In this document: positions 25,677 through 39,100 of the stretch, one piece after another
How the letters are laid out: each line of letters starts with the position of its first letter
How positions within the stretch are numbered: position 1 is the first letter of the stretch
Assembly: GCA_039105265.1 (NCBI GenBank)
Contig: JAPFFF010000010.1
Location: 62,001 to 126,000 of the forward strand
Source: Tritrichomonas musculus
Lineage: Eukaryota; Parabasalia; Tritrichomonadida; Tritrichomonadidae
DNA: 64,000 nucleotides
Reading direction: 5' to 3'
The notes under the pieces: generated by a model
Told to the model about the DNA's origin: nothing
The model's input: the letters and a program-made list of their open reading frames with translations, nothing else
The model's database searches: none
Made by a program: the position numbers and the translations under genes

Positions 25677-28165
25677 TTAATCTAACATTTCTCACAAGTG
25701 AACAGAGTTAAATAAAACACAAATCTCAAACACTTTTGTAAGATAATTATAAACGATTTCGAAATTAAGTAAAATCAGTAAAAATTAAAGCTTAATCTCA
25801 ATTATTCTTATTCAAACGTTTCTCACAAGTAAACAGAGTTAAATAAAACACAAATCTCAAACACTTTTGTAAGATAATTATAAACGATTTCGAAATTAAG
25901 TAAAATCAGTAAAAATTAAAGCTTAATCTCAATTATTCTTATTCTAACATTTCTCACAAATGAACAGAGTTAAATAAAACACAAATCTCAAACACTTTTG
26001 TAAGATAATTAAAAACGATTTCGAAATTAAGTAAAATCAGTAAAAATTAAAGCTTAATCTCAGTTATTCTTATTCAAACGTTTCTCACAAGTGAACAGAG
26101 TTAAATAAAACACAAATCTCAAACACTTTTGTAAGATAATTAAAAACGATTTCGAAATTAAGTAAAATCAGTAAAAATTAAAGCTTAATCTCAGTTATTC
26201 TTAATCTAACATTTCTCACAAGTGAACAGAGTTAAATAAAACACAAATCTCAAACACTTTTGTAAGATAATTATAAACGATTTCGAAATTAAGTAAAATC
26301 AGTAAAAATTAAAGCTTAATCTCAATTATTCTTATTCAAACGTTTCTCACAAGTGAACAGAGTTAAATAAAACACAAATCTCAAACACTTTTGTAAGATA
26401 ATTATAAACGATTTCGAAATTAAGTAAAATCAGTAAAAATTAAAGCTTAATCTCAATTATTCTTATTCTAACATTTCTCACAAATGAACAGAGTTAAATA
26501 AAACACAAATCTCAAACACTTTTGTAAGATAATTAAAAACGATTTCGAAATTAAGTAAAATCAGTAAAAATTAAAGCTTAATCTCAGTTATTCTTATTCA
26601 AACGTTTCTCACAAATGAACAGAGTTAAATAAAACACAAATCTCAAACACTTTTATAAGATAATTAAAAACGATTTCGAAATTAAGTAAAATCAGTAAAA
26701 ATTAAAGCTTAATCTCAGTTATTCTTATTCAAACGTTTCTCACAAATGAACAGAGTTAAATAAAACACAAATCTCAAACACTTTTGTAAGATAATTAAAA
26801 ACGATTTCGAAATTAAGTAAAATCAGTAAAAATTAAAGCTTAATCTCAGTTATTCTTATTCAAACGTTTCTCACAAATGAACAGAGTTAAATAAAACACA
26901 AATCTCAAACACTTTTGTAAGATAATTATAAACGATTTCGAAATTAAGTAAAATCAGTAAAAATTAAAGCTTAATCTCAGTTATTCTTAATCTAACATTT
27001 CTCACAAATGAACAGAGTTAAATAAAACACAAATCTCAAACACTTTTGTAAGATAATTAAAAACGATTTCGAAATTAAGTAAAATCAGTAAAAATTAAAG
27101 CTTAATCTCAGTTATTCTTAATCTAACATTTCTCACAAATGAACAGAGTTAAATAAAACACAAATCTCAAACACTTTTGTAAGATAATTAAAAACGATTT
27201 CGAAATTAAGTAAAATCAGTAAAAATTAAAGCTTAATCTCAGTTATTCTTATTCAAACGTTTCTCACAAATGAACAGAGTTAAATAAAACACAAATCTCA
27301 AACACTTTTGTAAGATAATTAAAAACGATTTCGAAATTAAGTAAAATCAGTAAAAATTAAAGCTTAATCTCAATTATTCTTAATCTAACATTTCTCACAA
27401 ATGAACAGAGTTAAATAAAACACAAATCTCAAACACTTTTGTAAGATAATTAAAAACGATTTCGAAATTAAGTAAAATCAGTAAAAATTAAAGCGCAATA
27501 TCAATTATTCTTATTCAAACGTTTCTCACAAATGAACAGAGTTAAATAAAACACAAATCTCAAACACTTTTGTAAGATAATTAAAAACGATTTCGAAATT
27601 AAGTAAAATCAGTAAAAATTAAAGCTTAATCTCAATTATTCTTAATCTAACATTTCTCACAAATGAACAGAGTTAAATAAAACACAAATCTCAAACACTT
27701 TTGTAAGATAATTAAAAACGATTTCGAAATTAAGTAAAATCAGTAAAAATTAAAGCTTAATCTCAATTATTCTTAATCTAACATTTCTCACAAATGAACA
27801 GAGTTAAATAAAACACAAATCTCAAACACTTTTGTAAGATAATTATAAACGATTTCGAAATTAAGTAAAATCAGTAAAAATTAAAGCTTAATCTCAATTA
27901 TTCCTATTCAAACGTTTCTCACAAATGAACAGAGTTAAATAAAACACAAATCTCAAACACTTTTGTAAGATAATTAAAAACGATTTCGAAATTAAGTAAA
28001 ATCAGTAAAAATTAAAGCTTAATCTCAGTTATTCTTATTCAAACGTTTCTCACAAGTGAACAGAGTTAAATAAAACACAAATCTCAAACACTTTTGTAAG
28101 ATAATTAAAAACGATTTCGAAATTAAGTAAAATCAGTAAAAATTAAAGCTTAATCTCAGTTATTC
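25546..28165 (+). repeat. 20-monomer segment, copy 2 (partner at 5765)
   Basis: Same variant order as 5765-8515 with one monomer fewer, the E-head copy. It follows directly on the 14-monomer segment shared with 1835-3668. The region after the 8.9-kb duplication is therefore a mosaic of two earlier stretches joined at a D-A(G22) module. Confidence 0.8.
26463..27510 (+). repeat. Eight-monomer block, copy 3 of 6
   Basis: Identical in variant order to 6682-7729. It lies in the 20-monomer segment that lacks the E-head copy. Confidence 0.88.
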
Positions 28166-28296
28166 TTAATCTAACGTTTCTCACAAATGAACAGAGTTAA
28201 ATAAAACACAAATCTCAAACACTTTTGTAAGATAATTAAAAACGATTTCGAAATTAAGTAAAATCAATAAAAATTAAAGCGCAATATCAATTATTC
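28166..28296 (+). repeat. Unusual E-head monomer with A22, A102 and R tail
   Basis: Head E otherwise occurs with G22 (5241, 7992, 16900, 31834, 37860, 47292, 51222, 53187, 55283). Only here is it joined to A22, A102 and tail R. Matching positions elsewhere (8516, 17424) have head A with the same A102/R end. This looks like a hybrid monomer formed by conversion of the first few bases. Confidence 0.75.
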
Positions 28297-28820
28297 TTAT
28301 TCAAACGTTTCTCACAAGTGAACAGAGTTAAATAAAACACAAATCTCAAACACTTTTGTAAGATAATTATAAACGATTTCGAAATTAAGTAAAATCAGTA
28401 AAAATTAAAGCTTAATCTCAGTTATTCTTAATCTAACATTTCTCACAAATGAACAGAGTTAAATAAAACACAAATCTCAAACACTTTTGTAAGATAATTA
28501 AAAACGATTTCGAAATTAAGTAAAATCAGTAAAAATTAAAGCTTAATCTCAGTTATTCTTATTCAAACGTTTCTCACAAATGAACAGAGTTAAATAAAAC
28601 ACAAATCTCAAACACTTTTGTAAGATAATTAAAAACGATTTCGAAATTAAGTAAAATCAGTAAAAATTAAAGCTTAATCTCAGTTATTCTTAATCTAACA
28701 TTTCTCACAAATGAACAGAGTTAAATAAAACACAAATCTCAAACACTTTTGTAAGATAATTAAAAACGATTTCGAAATTAAGTAAAATCAGTAAAAATTA
28801 AAGCTTAATCTCAATTATTC

Positions 28821-30523
28821 TTATTCTAACATTTCTCACAAATGAACAGAGTTAAATAAAACATAAATCTCAAACACTTTTGTAAGATAATTATAAACGA
28901 TTTCGAAATTAAGTAAAATCAGTAAAAATTAAAGCTTAATCTCAGTTATTCTTATTCAAACGTTTCTCACAAATGAACAGAGTTAAATAAAACACAAATC
29001 TCAAACACTTTTGTAAGATAATTAAAAACGATTTCGAAATTAAGTAAAATCAGTAAAAATTAAAGCTTAATCTCAGTTATTCTTATTCAAACGTTTCTCA
29101 CAAATGAACAGAGTTAAATAAAACACAAATCTCAAACACTTTTGTAAGATAATTAAAAACGATTTCGAAATTAAGTAAAATCAGTAAAAATTAAAGCTTA
29201 ATCTCAATTATTCTTAATCTAACATTTCTCACAAATGAACAGAGTTAAATAAAACACAAATCTCAAACACTTTTGTAAGATAATTAAAAACGATTTCGAA
29301 ATTAAGTAAAATCAGTAAAAATTAAAGCGCAATATCAATTATTCTTATTCAAACGTTTCTCACAAATGAACAGAGTTAAATAAAACACAAATCTCAAACA
29401 CTTTTGTAAGATAATTAAAAACGATTTCGAAATTAAGTAAAATCAATAAAGATTAAATCGCAATATCAATTATTCTTATTCAAACGTTTCTCACAAGTGA
29501 ACAGAGTTAAATAAAACACAAATCTCAAACACTTTTGTAAGATAATTAAAAACGATTTCGAAATTAAGTAAAATCAGTAAAAATTAAAGCTTAATCTCAG
29601 TTATTCTTAATCTAACATTTCTCACAAATGAACAGAGTTAAATAAAACACAAATCTCAAACACTTTTGTAAGATAATTATAAACGATTTCGAAATTAAGT
29701 AAAATCAGTAAAAATTAAAGCTTAATCTCAATTATTCTTATTCTAACATTTCTCACAAATGAACAGAGTTAAATAAAACACAAATCTCAAACACTTTTGT
29801 AAGATAATTATAAACGATTTCGAAATTAAGTAAAATCAGTAAAAATTAAAGCTTAATCTCAGTTATTCTTAATCTAACATTTCTCACAAATGAACAGAGT
29901 TAAATAAAACACAAATCTCAAACATTTTTGTAAGATAATTATAAACGATTTCGAAATTAAGTAAAATCAGTAAAAATTAAAGCTTAATCTCAATTATTCC
30001 TATTCAAACGTTTCTCACAAATGAACAGAGTTAAATAAAACACAAATCTCAAACACTTTTGTAAGATAATTAAAAACGATTTCGAAATTAAGTAAAATCA
30101 GTAAAAATTAAAGCTTAATCTCAGTTATTCTTATTCAAACGTTTCTCACAAGTGAACAGAGTTAAATAAAACACAAATCTCAAACACTTTTGTAAGATAA
30201 TTAAAAACGATTTCGAAATTAAGTAAAATCAGTAAAAATTAAAGCTTAATCTCAGTTATTCTTAATCTAACATTTCTCACAAATGAACAGAGTTAAATAA
30301 AACACAAATCTCAAACACTTTTGTAAGATAATTAAAAACGATTTCGAAATTAAGTAAAATCAGTAAAAATTAAAGCTTAATCTCAGTTATTCTTATTCAA
30401 ACGTTTCTCACAAATGAACAGAGTTAAATAAAACATAAATCTCAAACACTTTTGTAAGATAATTGAAAACGATTTCGAAATTAAGTAAAATCAGTAAAAA
30501 TTAAAGCTTAATCTCAGTTATTC
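28821..30523 (+). repeat. Right-domain module, copy 1 of 6 (13 monomers)
   Basis: Starts with a C-head monomer having T44 and T74, then A, A(tail A), B(tail R), A(tail S), A(G22), B(T74), and so on to D, A(G22), and a copy with T44 and G73. This is the longest version, with an extra C(T74) at 29738 and a T57 monomer at 29869. It holds the first S tail (monomer 29345) and first G73 (monomer 30393) of the window. Confidence 0.85.
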
Positions 30524-33500
30524 TTATTCAAACGTTTCTCACAAATGAACAGAGTTAAATAAAACACAAATCTCAAACACTTTTGTAAGATAATTAAAAA
30601 CGATTTCGAAATTAAGTAAAATCAGTAAAAATTAAAGCTTAATCTCAGTTATTCTTATTCAAACGTTTCTCACAAATGAACAGAGTTAAATAAAACACAA
30701 ATCTCAAACACTTTTGTAAGATAATTAAAAACGATTTCGAAATTAAGTAAAATCAGTAAAAATTAAAGCTTAATCTCAGTTATTCTTATTCAAACGTTTC
30801 TCACAAATGAACAGAGTTAAATAAAACACAAATCTCAAACACTTTTGTAAGATAATTATAAACGATTTCGAAATTAAGTAAAATCAGTAAAAATTAAAGC
30901 TTAATCTCAGTTATTCTTAATCTAACATTTCTCACAAATGAACAGAGTTAAATAAAACACAAATCTCAAACACTTTTATAAGATAATTAAAAACGATTTC
31001 GAAATTAAGTAAAATCAGTAAAAATTAAAGCTTAATCTCAGTTATTCTTATTCAAACGTTTCTCACAAATGAACAGAGTTAAATAAAACATAAATCTCAA
31101 ACACTTTTGTAAGATAATTAAAAACGATTTCGAAATTAAGTAAAATCAGTAAAAATTAAAGCTTAATCTCAGTTATTCTTATTCAAACGTTTCTCACAAA
31201 TGAACAGAGTTAAATAAAACACAAATCTCAAACACTTTTGTAAGATAATTAAAAACGATTTCGAAATTAAGTAAAATCAGTAAAAATTAAAGCTTAATCT
31301 CAGTTATTCTTATTCAAACGTTTCTCACAAATGAACAGAGTTAAATAAAACACAAATCTCAAACACTTTTGTAAGATAATTAAAAACGATTTCGAAATTA
31401 AGTAAAATCAGTAAAAATTAAAGCTTAATCTCAATTATTCTTAATCTAACATTTCTCACAAATGAACAGAGTTAAATAAAACACAAATCTCAAACACTTT
31501 TGTAAGATAATTAAAAACGATTTCGAAATTAAGTAAAATCAGTAAAAATTAAAGCGCAATATCAATTATTCTTATTCAAACGTTTCTCACAAGTGAACAG
31601 AGTTAAATAAAACACAAATCTCAAACACTTTTGTAAGATAATTAAAAACGATTTCGAAATTAAGTAAAATCAGTAAAAATTAAAGCTTAATCTCAGTTAT
31701 TCTTATTCAAACGTTTCTCACAAGTAAACAGAGTTAAATAAAACACAAATCTCAAACACTTTTGTAAGATAATTATAAACGATTTCGAAATTAAGTAAAA
31801 TCAGTAAAAATTAAAGCTTAATCTCAGTTATTCTTAATCTAACGTTTCTCACAAGTGAACAGAGTTAAATAAAACACAAATCTCAAACACTTTTGTAAGA
31901 TAATTAAAAACGATTTCGAAATTAAGTAAAATCAGTAAAAATTAAAGCTTAATCTCAGTTATTCTTAATCTAACATTTCTCACAAATGAACAGAGTTAAA
32001 TAAAACACAAATCTCAAACACTTTTGTAAGATAATTATAAACGATTTCGAAATTAAGTAAAATCAGTAAAAATTAAAGCTTAATCTCAATTATTCCTATT
32101 CAAACGTTTCTCACAAATGAACAGAGTTAAATAAAACACAAATCTCAAACACTTTTGTAAGATAATTAAAAACGATTTCGAAATTAAGTAAAATCAGTAA
32201 AAATTAAAGCTTAATCTCAGTTATTCTTATTCAAACGTTTCTCACAAGTGAACAGAGTTAAATAAAACACAAATCTCAAACACTTTTGTAAGATAATTAA
32301 AAACGATTTCGAAATTAAGTAAAATCAGTAAAAATTAAAGCTTAATCTCAGTTATTCTTAATCTAACATTTCTCACAAGTGAACAGAGTTAAATAAAACA
32401 CAAATCTCAAACACTTTTGTAAGATAATTATAAACGATTTCGAAATTAAGTAAAATCAGTAAAAATTAAAGCTTAATCTCAATTATTCTTATTCAAACGT
32501 TTCTCACAAGTAAACAGAGTTAAATAAAACACAAATCTCAAACACTTTTGTAAGATAATTATAAACGATTTCGAAATTAAGTAAAATCAGTAAAAATTAA
32601 AGCTTAATCTCAATTATTCTTATTCTAACATTTCTCACAAATGAACAGAGTTAAATAAAACACAAATCTCAAACACTTTTGTAAGATAATTAAAAACGAT
32701 TTCGAAATTAAGTAAAATCAGTAAAAATTAAAGCTTAATCTCAGTTATTCTTATTCAAACGTTTCTCACAAGTGAACAGAGTTAAATAAAACACAAATCT
32801 CAAACACTTTTGTAAGATAATTAAAAACGATTTCGAAATTAAGTAAAATCAGTAAAAATTAAAGCTTAATCTCAGTTATTCTTAATCTAACATTTCTCAC
32901 AAGTGAACAGAGTTAAATAAAACACAAATCTCAAACACTTTTGTAAGATAATTATAAACGATTTCGAAATTAAGTAAAATCAGTAAAAATTAAAGCTTAA
33001 TCTCAATTATTCTTATTCAAACGTTTCTCACAAGTGAACAGAGTTAAATAAAACACAAATCTCAAACACTTTTGTAAGATAATTATAAACGATTTCGAAA
33101 TTAAGTAAAATCAGTAAAAATTAAAGCTTAATCTCAATTATTCTTATTCTAACATTTCTCACAAATGAACAGAGTTAAATAAAACACAAATCTCAAACAC
33201 TTTTGTAAGATAATTAAAAACGATTTCGAAATTAAGTAAAATCAGTAAAAATTAAAGCTTAATCTCAGTTATTCTTATTCAAACGTTTCTCACAAATGAA
33301 CAGAGTTAAATAAAACACAAATCTCAAACACTTTTATAAGATAATTAAAAACGATTTCGAAATTAAGTAAAATCAGTAAAAATTAAAGCTTAATCTCAGT
33401 TATTCTTATTCAAACGTTTCTCACAAATGAACAGAGTTAAATAAAACACAAATCTCAAACACTTTTGTAAGATAATTAAAAACGATTTCGAAATTAAGTA

Positions 33501-35300
33501 AAATCAGTAAAAATTAAAGCTTAATCTCAGTTATTCTTATTCAAACGTTTCTCACAAATGAACAGAGTTAAATAAAACACAAATCTCAAACACTTTTGTA
33601 AGATAATTATAAACGATTTCGAAATTAAGTAAAATCAGTAAAAATTAAAGCTTAATCTCAGTTATTCTTAATCTAACATTTCTCACAAATGAACAGAGTT
33701 AAATAAAACACAAATCTCAAACACTTTTGTAAGATAATTAAAAACGATTTCGAAATTAAGTAAAATCAGTAAAAATTAAAGCTTAATCTCAGTTATTCTT
33801 AATCTAACATTTCTCACAAATGAACAGAGTTAAATAAAACACAAATCTCAAACACTTTTGTAAGATAATTAAAAACGATTTCGAAATTAAGTAAAATCAG
33901 TAAAAATTAAAGCTTAATCTCAGTTATTCTTATTCAAACGTTTCTCACAAATGAACAGAGTTAAATAAAACACAAATCTCAAACACTTTTGTAAGATAAT
34001 TAAAAACGATTTCGAAATTAAGTAAAATCAGTAAAAATTAAAGCTTAATCTCAATTATTCTTAATCTAACATTTCTCACAAATGAACAGAGTTAAATAAA
34101 ACACAAATCTCAAACACTTTTGTAAGATAATTAAAAACGATTTCGAAATTAAGTAAAATCAGTAAAAATTAAAGCGCAATATCAATTATTCTTATTCAAA
34201 CGTTTCTCACAAATGAACAGAGTTAAATAAAACACAAATCTCAAACACTTTTGTAAGATAATTAAAAACGATTTCGAAATTAAGTAAAATCAGTAAAAAT
34301 TAAAGCTTAATCTCAGTTATTCTTAATCTAACATTTCTCACAAATGAACAGAGTTAAATAAAACACAAATCTCAAACACTTTTGTAAGATAATTAAAAAC
34401 GATTTCGAAATTAAGTAAAATCAGTAAAAATTAAAGCTTAATCTCAATTATTCTTAATCTAACATTTCTCACAAATGAACAGAGTTAAATAAAACACAAA
34501 TCTCAAACACTTTTGTAAGATAATTATAAACGATTTCGAAATTAAGTAAAATCAGTAAAAATTAAAGCTTAATCTCAATTATTCCTATTCAAACGTTTCT
34601 CACAAATGAACAGAGTTAAATAAAACACAAATCTCAAACACTTTTGTAAGATAATTAAAAACGATTTCGAAATTAAGTAAAATCAGTAAAAATTAAAGCT
34701 TAATCTCAGTTATTCTTATTCAAACGTTTCTCACAAATGAACAGAGTTAAATAAAACACAAATCTCAAACACTTTTGTAAGATAATTAAAAACGATTTCG
34801 AAATTAAGTAAAATCAGTAAAAATTAAAGCTTAATCTCAGTTATTCTTATTCAAACGTTTCTCACAAATGAACAGAGTTAAATAAAACACAAATCTCAAA
34901 CACTTTTGTAAGATAATTAAAAACGATTTCGAAATTAAGTAAAATCAATAAAAATTAAAGCGCAATATCAATTATTCTTATTCAAACGTTTCTCACAAGT
35001 GAACAGAGTTAAATAAAACACAAATCTCAAACACTTTTGTAAGATAATTATAAACGATTTCGAAATTAAGTAAAATCAGTAAAAATTAAAGCTTAATCTC
35101 AGTTATTCTTAATCTAACATTTCTCACAAATGAACAGAGTTAAATAAAACACAAATCTCAAACACTTTTGTAAGATAATTAAAAACGATTTCGAAATTAA
35201 GTAAAATCAGTAAAAATTAAAGCTTAATCTCAGTTATTCTTATTCAAACGTTTCTCACAAATGAACAGAGTTAAATAAAACACAAATCTCAAACACTTTT
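30011..35300 (+). repeat. 5.3-kb duplicated block, copy 1 (period 6,026 bp)
   Basis: Matches 36037-41326 at all variant sites but two: base 31069 is A against G at 37095 (monomer 22), and base 34316 is G against A at 40342 (monomer 125). The offset is 46 monomers. Includes the paired A24 copies at 31703 and 32489 and the E-head copy at 31834. Confidence 0.87.
33144..34191 (+). repeat. Eight-monomer block, copy 4 of 6
   Basis: Identical in variant order to 6682-7729. The next monomer (34192) has tail G here, while the matching ones at 7730 and 40218 have tail A. Confidence 0.88.
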
Positions 35301-36156
35301 ATAAGATAATTAAAAACGATTTCGAAATTAAGTAAAATCAGTAAAAATTAAAGCTTAATCTCAGTTATTCTTAATCTAACATTTCTCACAAATGAACAGA
35401 GTTAAATAAAACACAAATCTCAAACACTTTTGTAAGATAATTAAAAACGATTTCGAAATTAAGTAAAATCAGTAAAAATTAAAGCTTAATCTCAGTTATT
35501 CTTATTCAAACGTTTCTCACAAATGAACAGAGTTAAATAAAACACAAATCTCAAACACTTTTGTAAGATAATTAAAAACGATTTCGAAATTAAGTAAAAT
35601 CAGTAAAAATTAAAGCTTAATCTCAGTTATTCTTAATCTAACATTTCTCACAAATGAACAGAGTTAAATAAAACACAAATCTCAAACACTTTTGTAAGAT
35701 AATTAAAAACGATTTCGAAATTAAGTAAAATCAGTAAAAATTAAAGCTTAATCTCAGTTATTCTTATTCAAACGTTTCTCACAAATGAACAGAGTTAAAT
35801 AAAACACAAATCTCAAACACTTTTGTAAGATAATTAAAAACGATTTCGAAATTAAGTAAAATCAGTAAAAATTAAAGCTTAATCTCAGTTATTCTTAATC
35901 TAACATTTCTCACAAATGAACAGAGTTAAATAAAACACAAATCTCAAACACTTTTGTAAGATAATTAAAAACGATTTCGAAATTAAGTAAAATCAGTAAA
36001 AATTAAAGCTTAATCTCAGTTATTCTTATTCAAACATTTCTCACAAATGAACAGAGTTAAATAAAACACAAATCTCAAACACTTTTGTAAGATAATTAAA
36101 AACGATTTCGAAATTAAGTAAAATCAGTAAAAATTAAAGCTTAATCTCAGTTATTC
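35240..36156 (+). repeat. Alternating A-B dimer run with unique F-head monomer
   Basis: Seven monomers between the paired blocks run A, B, A, B, A, B, F, all with A22, A74 and tail G. This is a small two-monomer higher-order repeat. The last copy (36026) has the only F head in the window (T4, A7, A11), in place of the D head that begins the matching block at 30000. The first has A62. Confidence 0.8.
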
Positions 36157-39100
36157 TTATTCAAACGTTTCTCACAAGTGAACAGAGTTAAATAAAACAC
36201 AAATCTCAAACACTTTTGTAAGATAATTAAAAACGATTTCGAAATTAAGTAAAATCAGTAAAAATTAAAGCTTAATCTCAGTTATTCTTAATCTAACATT
36301 TCTCACAAATGAACAGAGTTAAATAAAACACAAATCTCAAACACTTTTGTAAGATAATTAAAAACGATTTCGAAATTAAGTAAAATCAGTAAAAATTAAA
36401 GCTTAATCTCAGTTATTCTTATTCAAACGTTTCTCACAAATGAACAGAGTTAAATAAAACATAAATCTCAAACACTTTTGTAAGATAATTGAAAACGATT
36501 TCGAAATTAAGTAAAATCAGTAAAAATTAAAGCTTAATCTCAGTTATTCTTATTCAAACGTTTCTCACAAATGAACAGAGTTAAATAAAACACAAATCTC
36601 AAACACTTTTGTAAGATAATTAAAAACGATTTCGAAATTAAGTAAAATCAGTAAAAATTAAAGCTTAATCTCAGTTATTCTTATTCAAACGTTTCTCACA
36701 AATGAACAGAGTTAAATAAAACACAAATCTCAAACACTTTTGTAAGATAATTAAAAACGATTTCGAAATTAAGTAAAATCAGTAAAAATTAAAGCTTAAT
36801 CTCAGTTATTCTTATTCAAACGTTTCTCACAAATGAACAGAGTTAAATAAAACACAAATCTCAAACACTTTTGTAAGATAATTATAAACGATTTCGAAAT
36901 TAAGTAAAATCAGTAAAAATTAAAGCTTAATCTCAGTTATTCTTAATCTAACATTTCTCACAAATGAACAGAGTTAAATAAAACACAAATCTCAAACACT
37001 TTTATAAGATAATTAAAAACGATTTCGAAATTAAGTAAAATCAGTAAAAATTAAAGCTTAATCTCAGTTATTCTTATTCAAACGTTTCTCACAAGTGAAC
37101 AGAGTTAAATAAAACATAAATCTCAAACACTTTTGTAAGATAATTAAAAACGATTTCGAAATTAAGTAAAATCAGTAAAAATTAAAGCTTAATCTCAGTT
37201 ATTCTTATTCAAACGTTTCTCACAAATGAACAGAGTTAAATAAAACACAAATCTCAAACACTTTTGTAAGATAATTAAAAACGATTTCGAAATTAAGTAA
37301 AATCAGTAAAAATTAAAGCTTAATCTCAGTTATTCTTATTCAAACGTTTCTCACAAATGAACAGAGTTAAATAAAACACAAATCTCAAACACTTTTGTAA
37401 GATAATTAAAAACGATTTCGAAATTAAGTAAAATCAGTAAAAATTAAAGCTTAATCTCAATTATTCTTAATCTAACATTTCTCACAAATGAACAGAGTTA
37501 AATAAAACACAAATCTCAAACACTTTTGTAAGATAATTAAAAACGATTTCGAAATTAAGTAAAATCAGTAAAAATTAAAGCGCAATATCAATTATTCTTA
37601 TTCAAACGTTTCTCACAAGTGAACAGAGTTAAATAAAACACAAATCTCAAACACTTTTGTAAGATAATTAAAAACGATTTCGAAATTAAGTAAAATCAGT
37701 AAAAATTAAAGCTTAATCTCAGTTATTCTTATTCAAACGTTTCTCACAAGTAAACAGAGTTAAATAAAACACAAATCTCAAACACTTTTGTAAGATAATT
37801 ATAAACGATTTCGAAATTAAGTAAAATCAGTAAAAATTAAAGCTTAATCTCAGTTATTCTTAATCTAACGTTTCTCACAAGTGAACAGAGTTAAATAAAA
37901 CACAAATCTCAAACACTTTTGTAAGATAATTAAAAACGATTTCGAAATTAAGTAAAATCAGTAAAAATTAAAGCTTAATCTCAGTTATTCTTAATCTAAC
38001 ATTTCTCACAAATGAACAGAGTTAAATAAAACACAAATCTCAAACACTTTTGTAAGATAATTATAAACGATTTCGAAATTAAGTAAAATCAGTAAAAATT
38101 AAAGCTTAATCTCAATTATTCCTATTCAAACGTTTCTCACAAATGAACAGAGTTAAATAAAACACAAATCTCAAACACTTTTGTAAGATAATTAAAAACG
38201 ATTTCGAAATTAAGTAAAATCAGTAAAAATTAAAGCTTAATCTCAGTTATTCTTATTCAAACGTTTCTCACAAGTGAACAGAGTTAAATAAAACACAAAT
38301 CTCAAACACTTTTGTAAGATAATTAAAAACGATTTCGAAATTAAGTAAAATCAGTAAAAATTAAAGCTTAATCTCAGTTATTCTTAATCTAACATTTCTC
38401 ACAAGTGAACAGAGTTAAATAAAACACAAATCTCAAACACTTTTGTAAGATAATTATAAACGATTTCGAAATTAAGTAAAATCAGTAAAAATTAAAGCTT
38501 AATCTCAATTATTCTTATTCAAACGTTTCTCACAAGTAAACAGAGTTAAATAAAACACAAATCTCAAACACTTTTGTAAGATAATTATAAACGATTTCGA
38601 AATTAAGTAAAATCAGTAAAAATTAAAGCTTAATCTCAATTATTCTTATTCTAACATTTCTCACAAATGAACAGAGTTAAATAAAACACAAATCTCAAAC
38701 ACTTTTGTAAGATAATTAAAAACGATTTCGAAATTAAGTAAAATCAGTAAAAATTAAAGCTTAATCTCAGTTATTCTTATTCAAACGTTTCTCACAAGTG
38801 AACAGAGTTAAATAAAACACAAATCTCAAACACTTTTGTAAGATAATTAAAAACGATTTCGAAATTAAGTAAAATCAGTAAAAATTAAAGCTTAATCTCA
38901 GTTATTCTTAATCTAACATTTCTCACAAGTGAACAGAGTTAAATAAAACACAAATCTCAAACACTTTTGTAAGATAATTATAAACGATTTCGAAATTAAG
39001 TAAAATCAGTAAAAATTAAAGCTTAATCTCAATTATTCTTATTCAAACGTTTCTCACAAGTGAACAGAGTTAAATAAAACACAAATCTCAAACACTTTTG

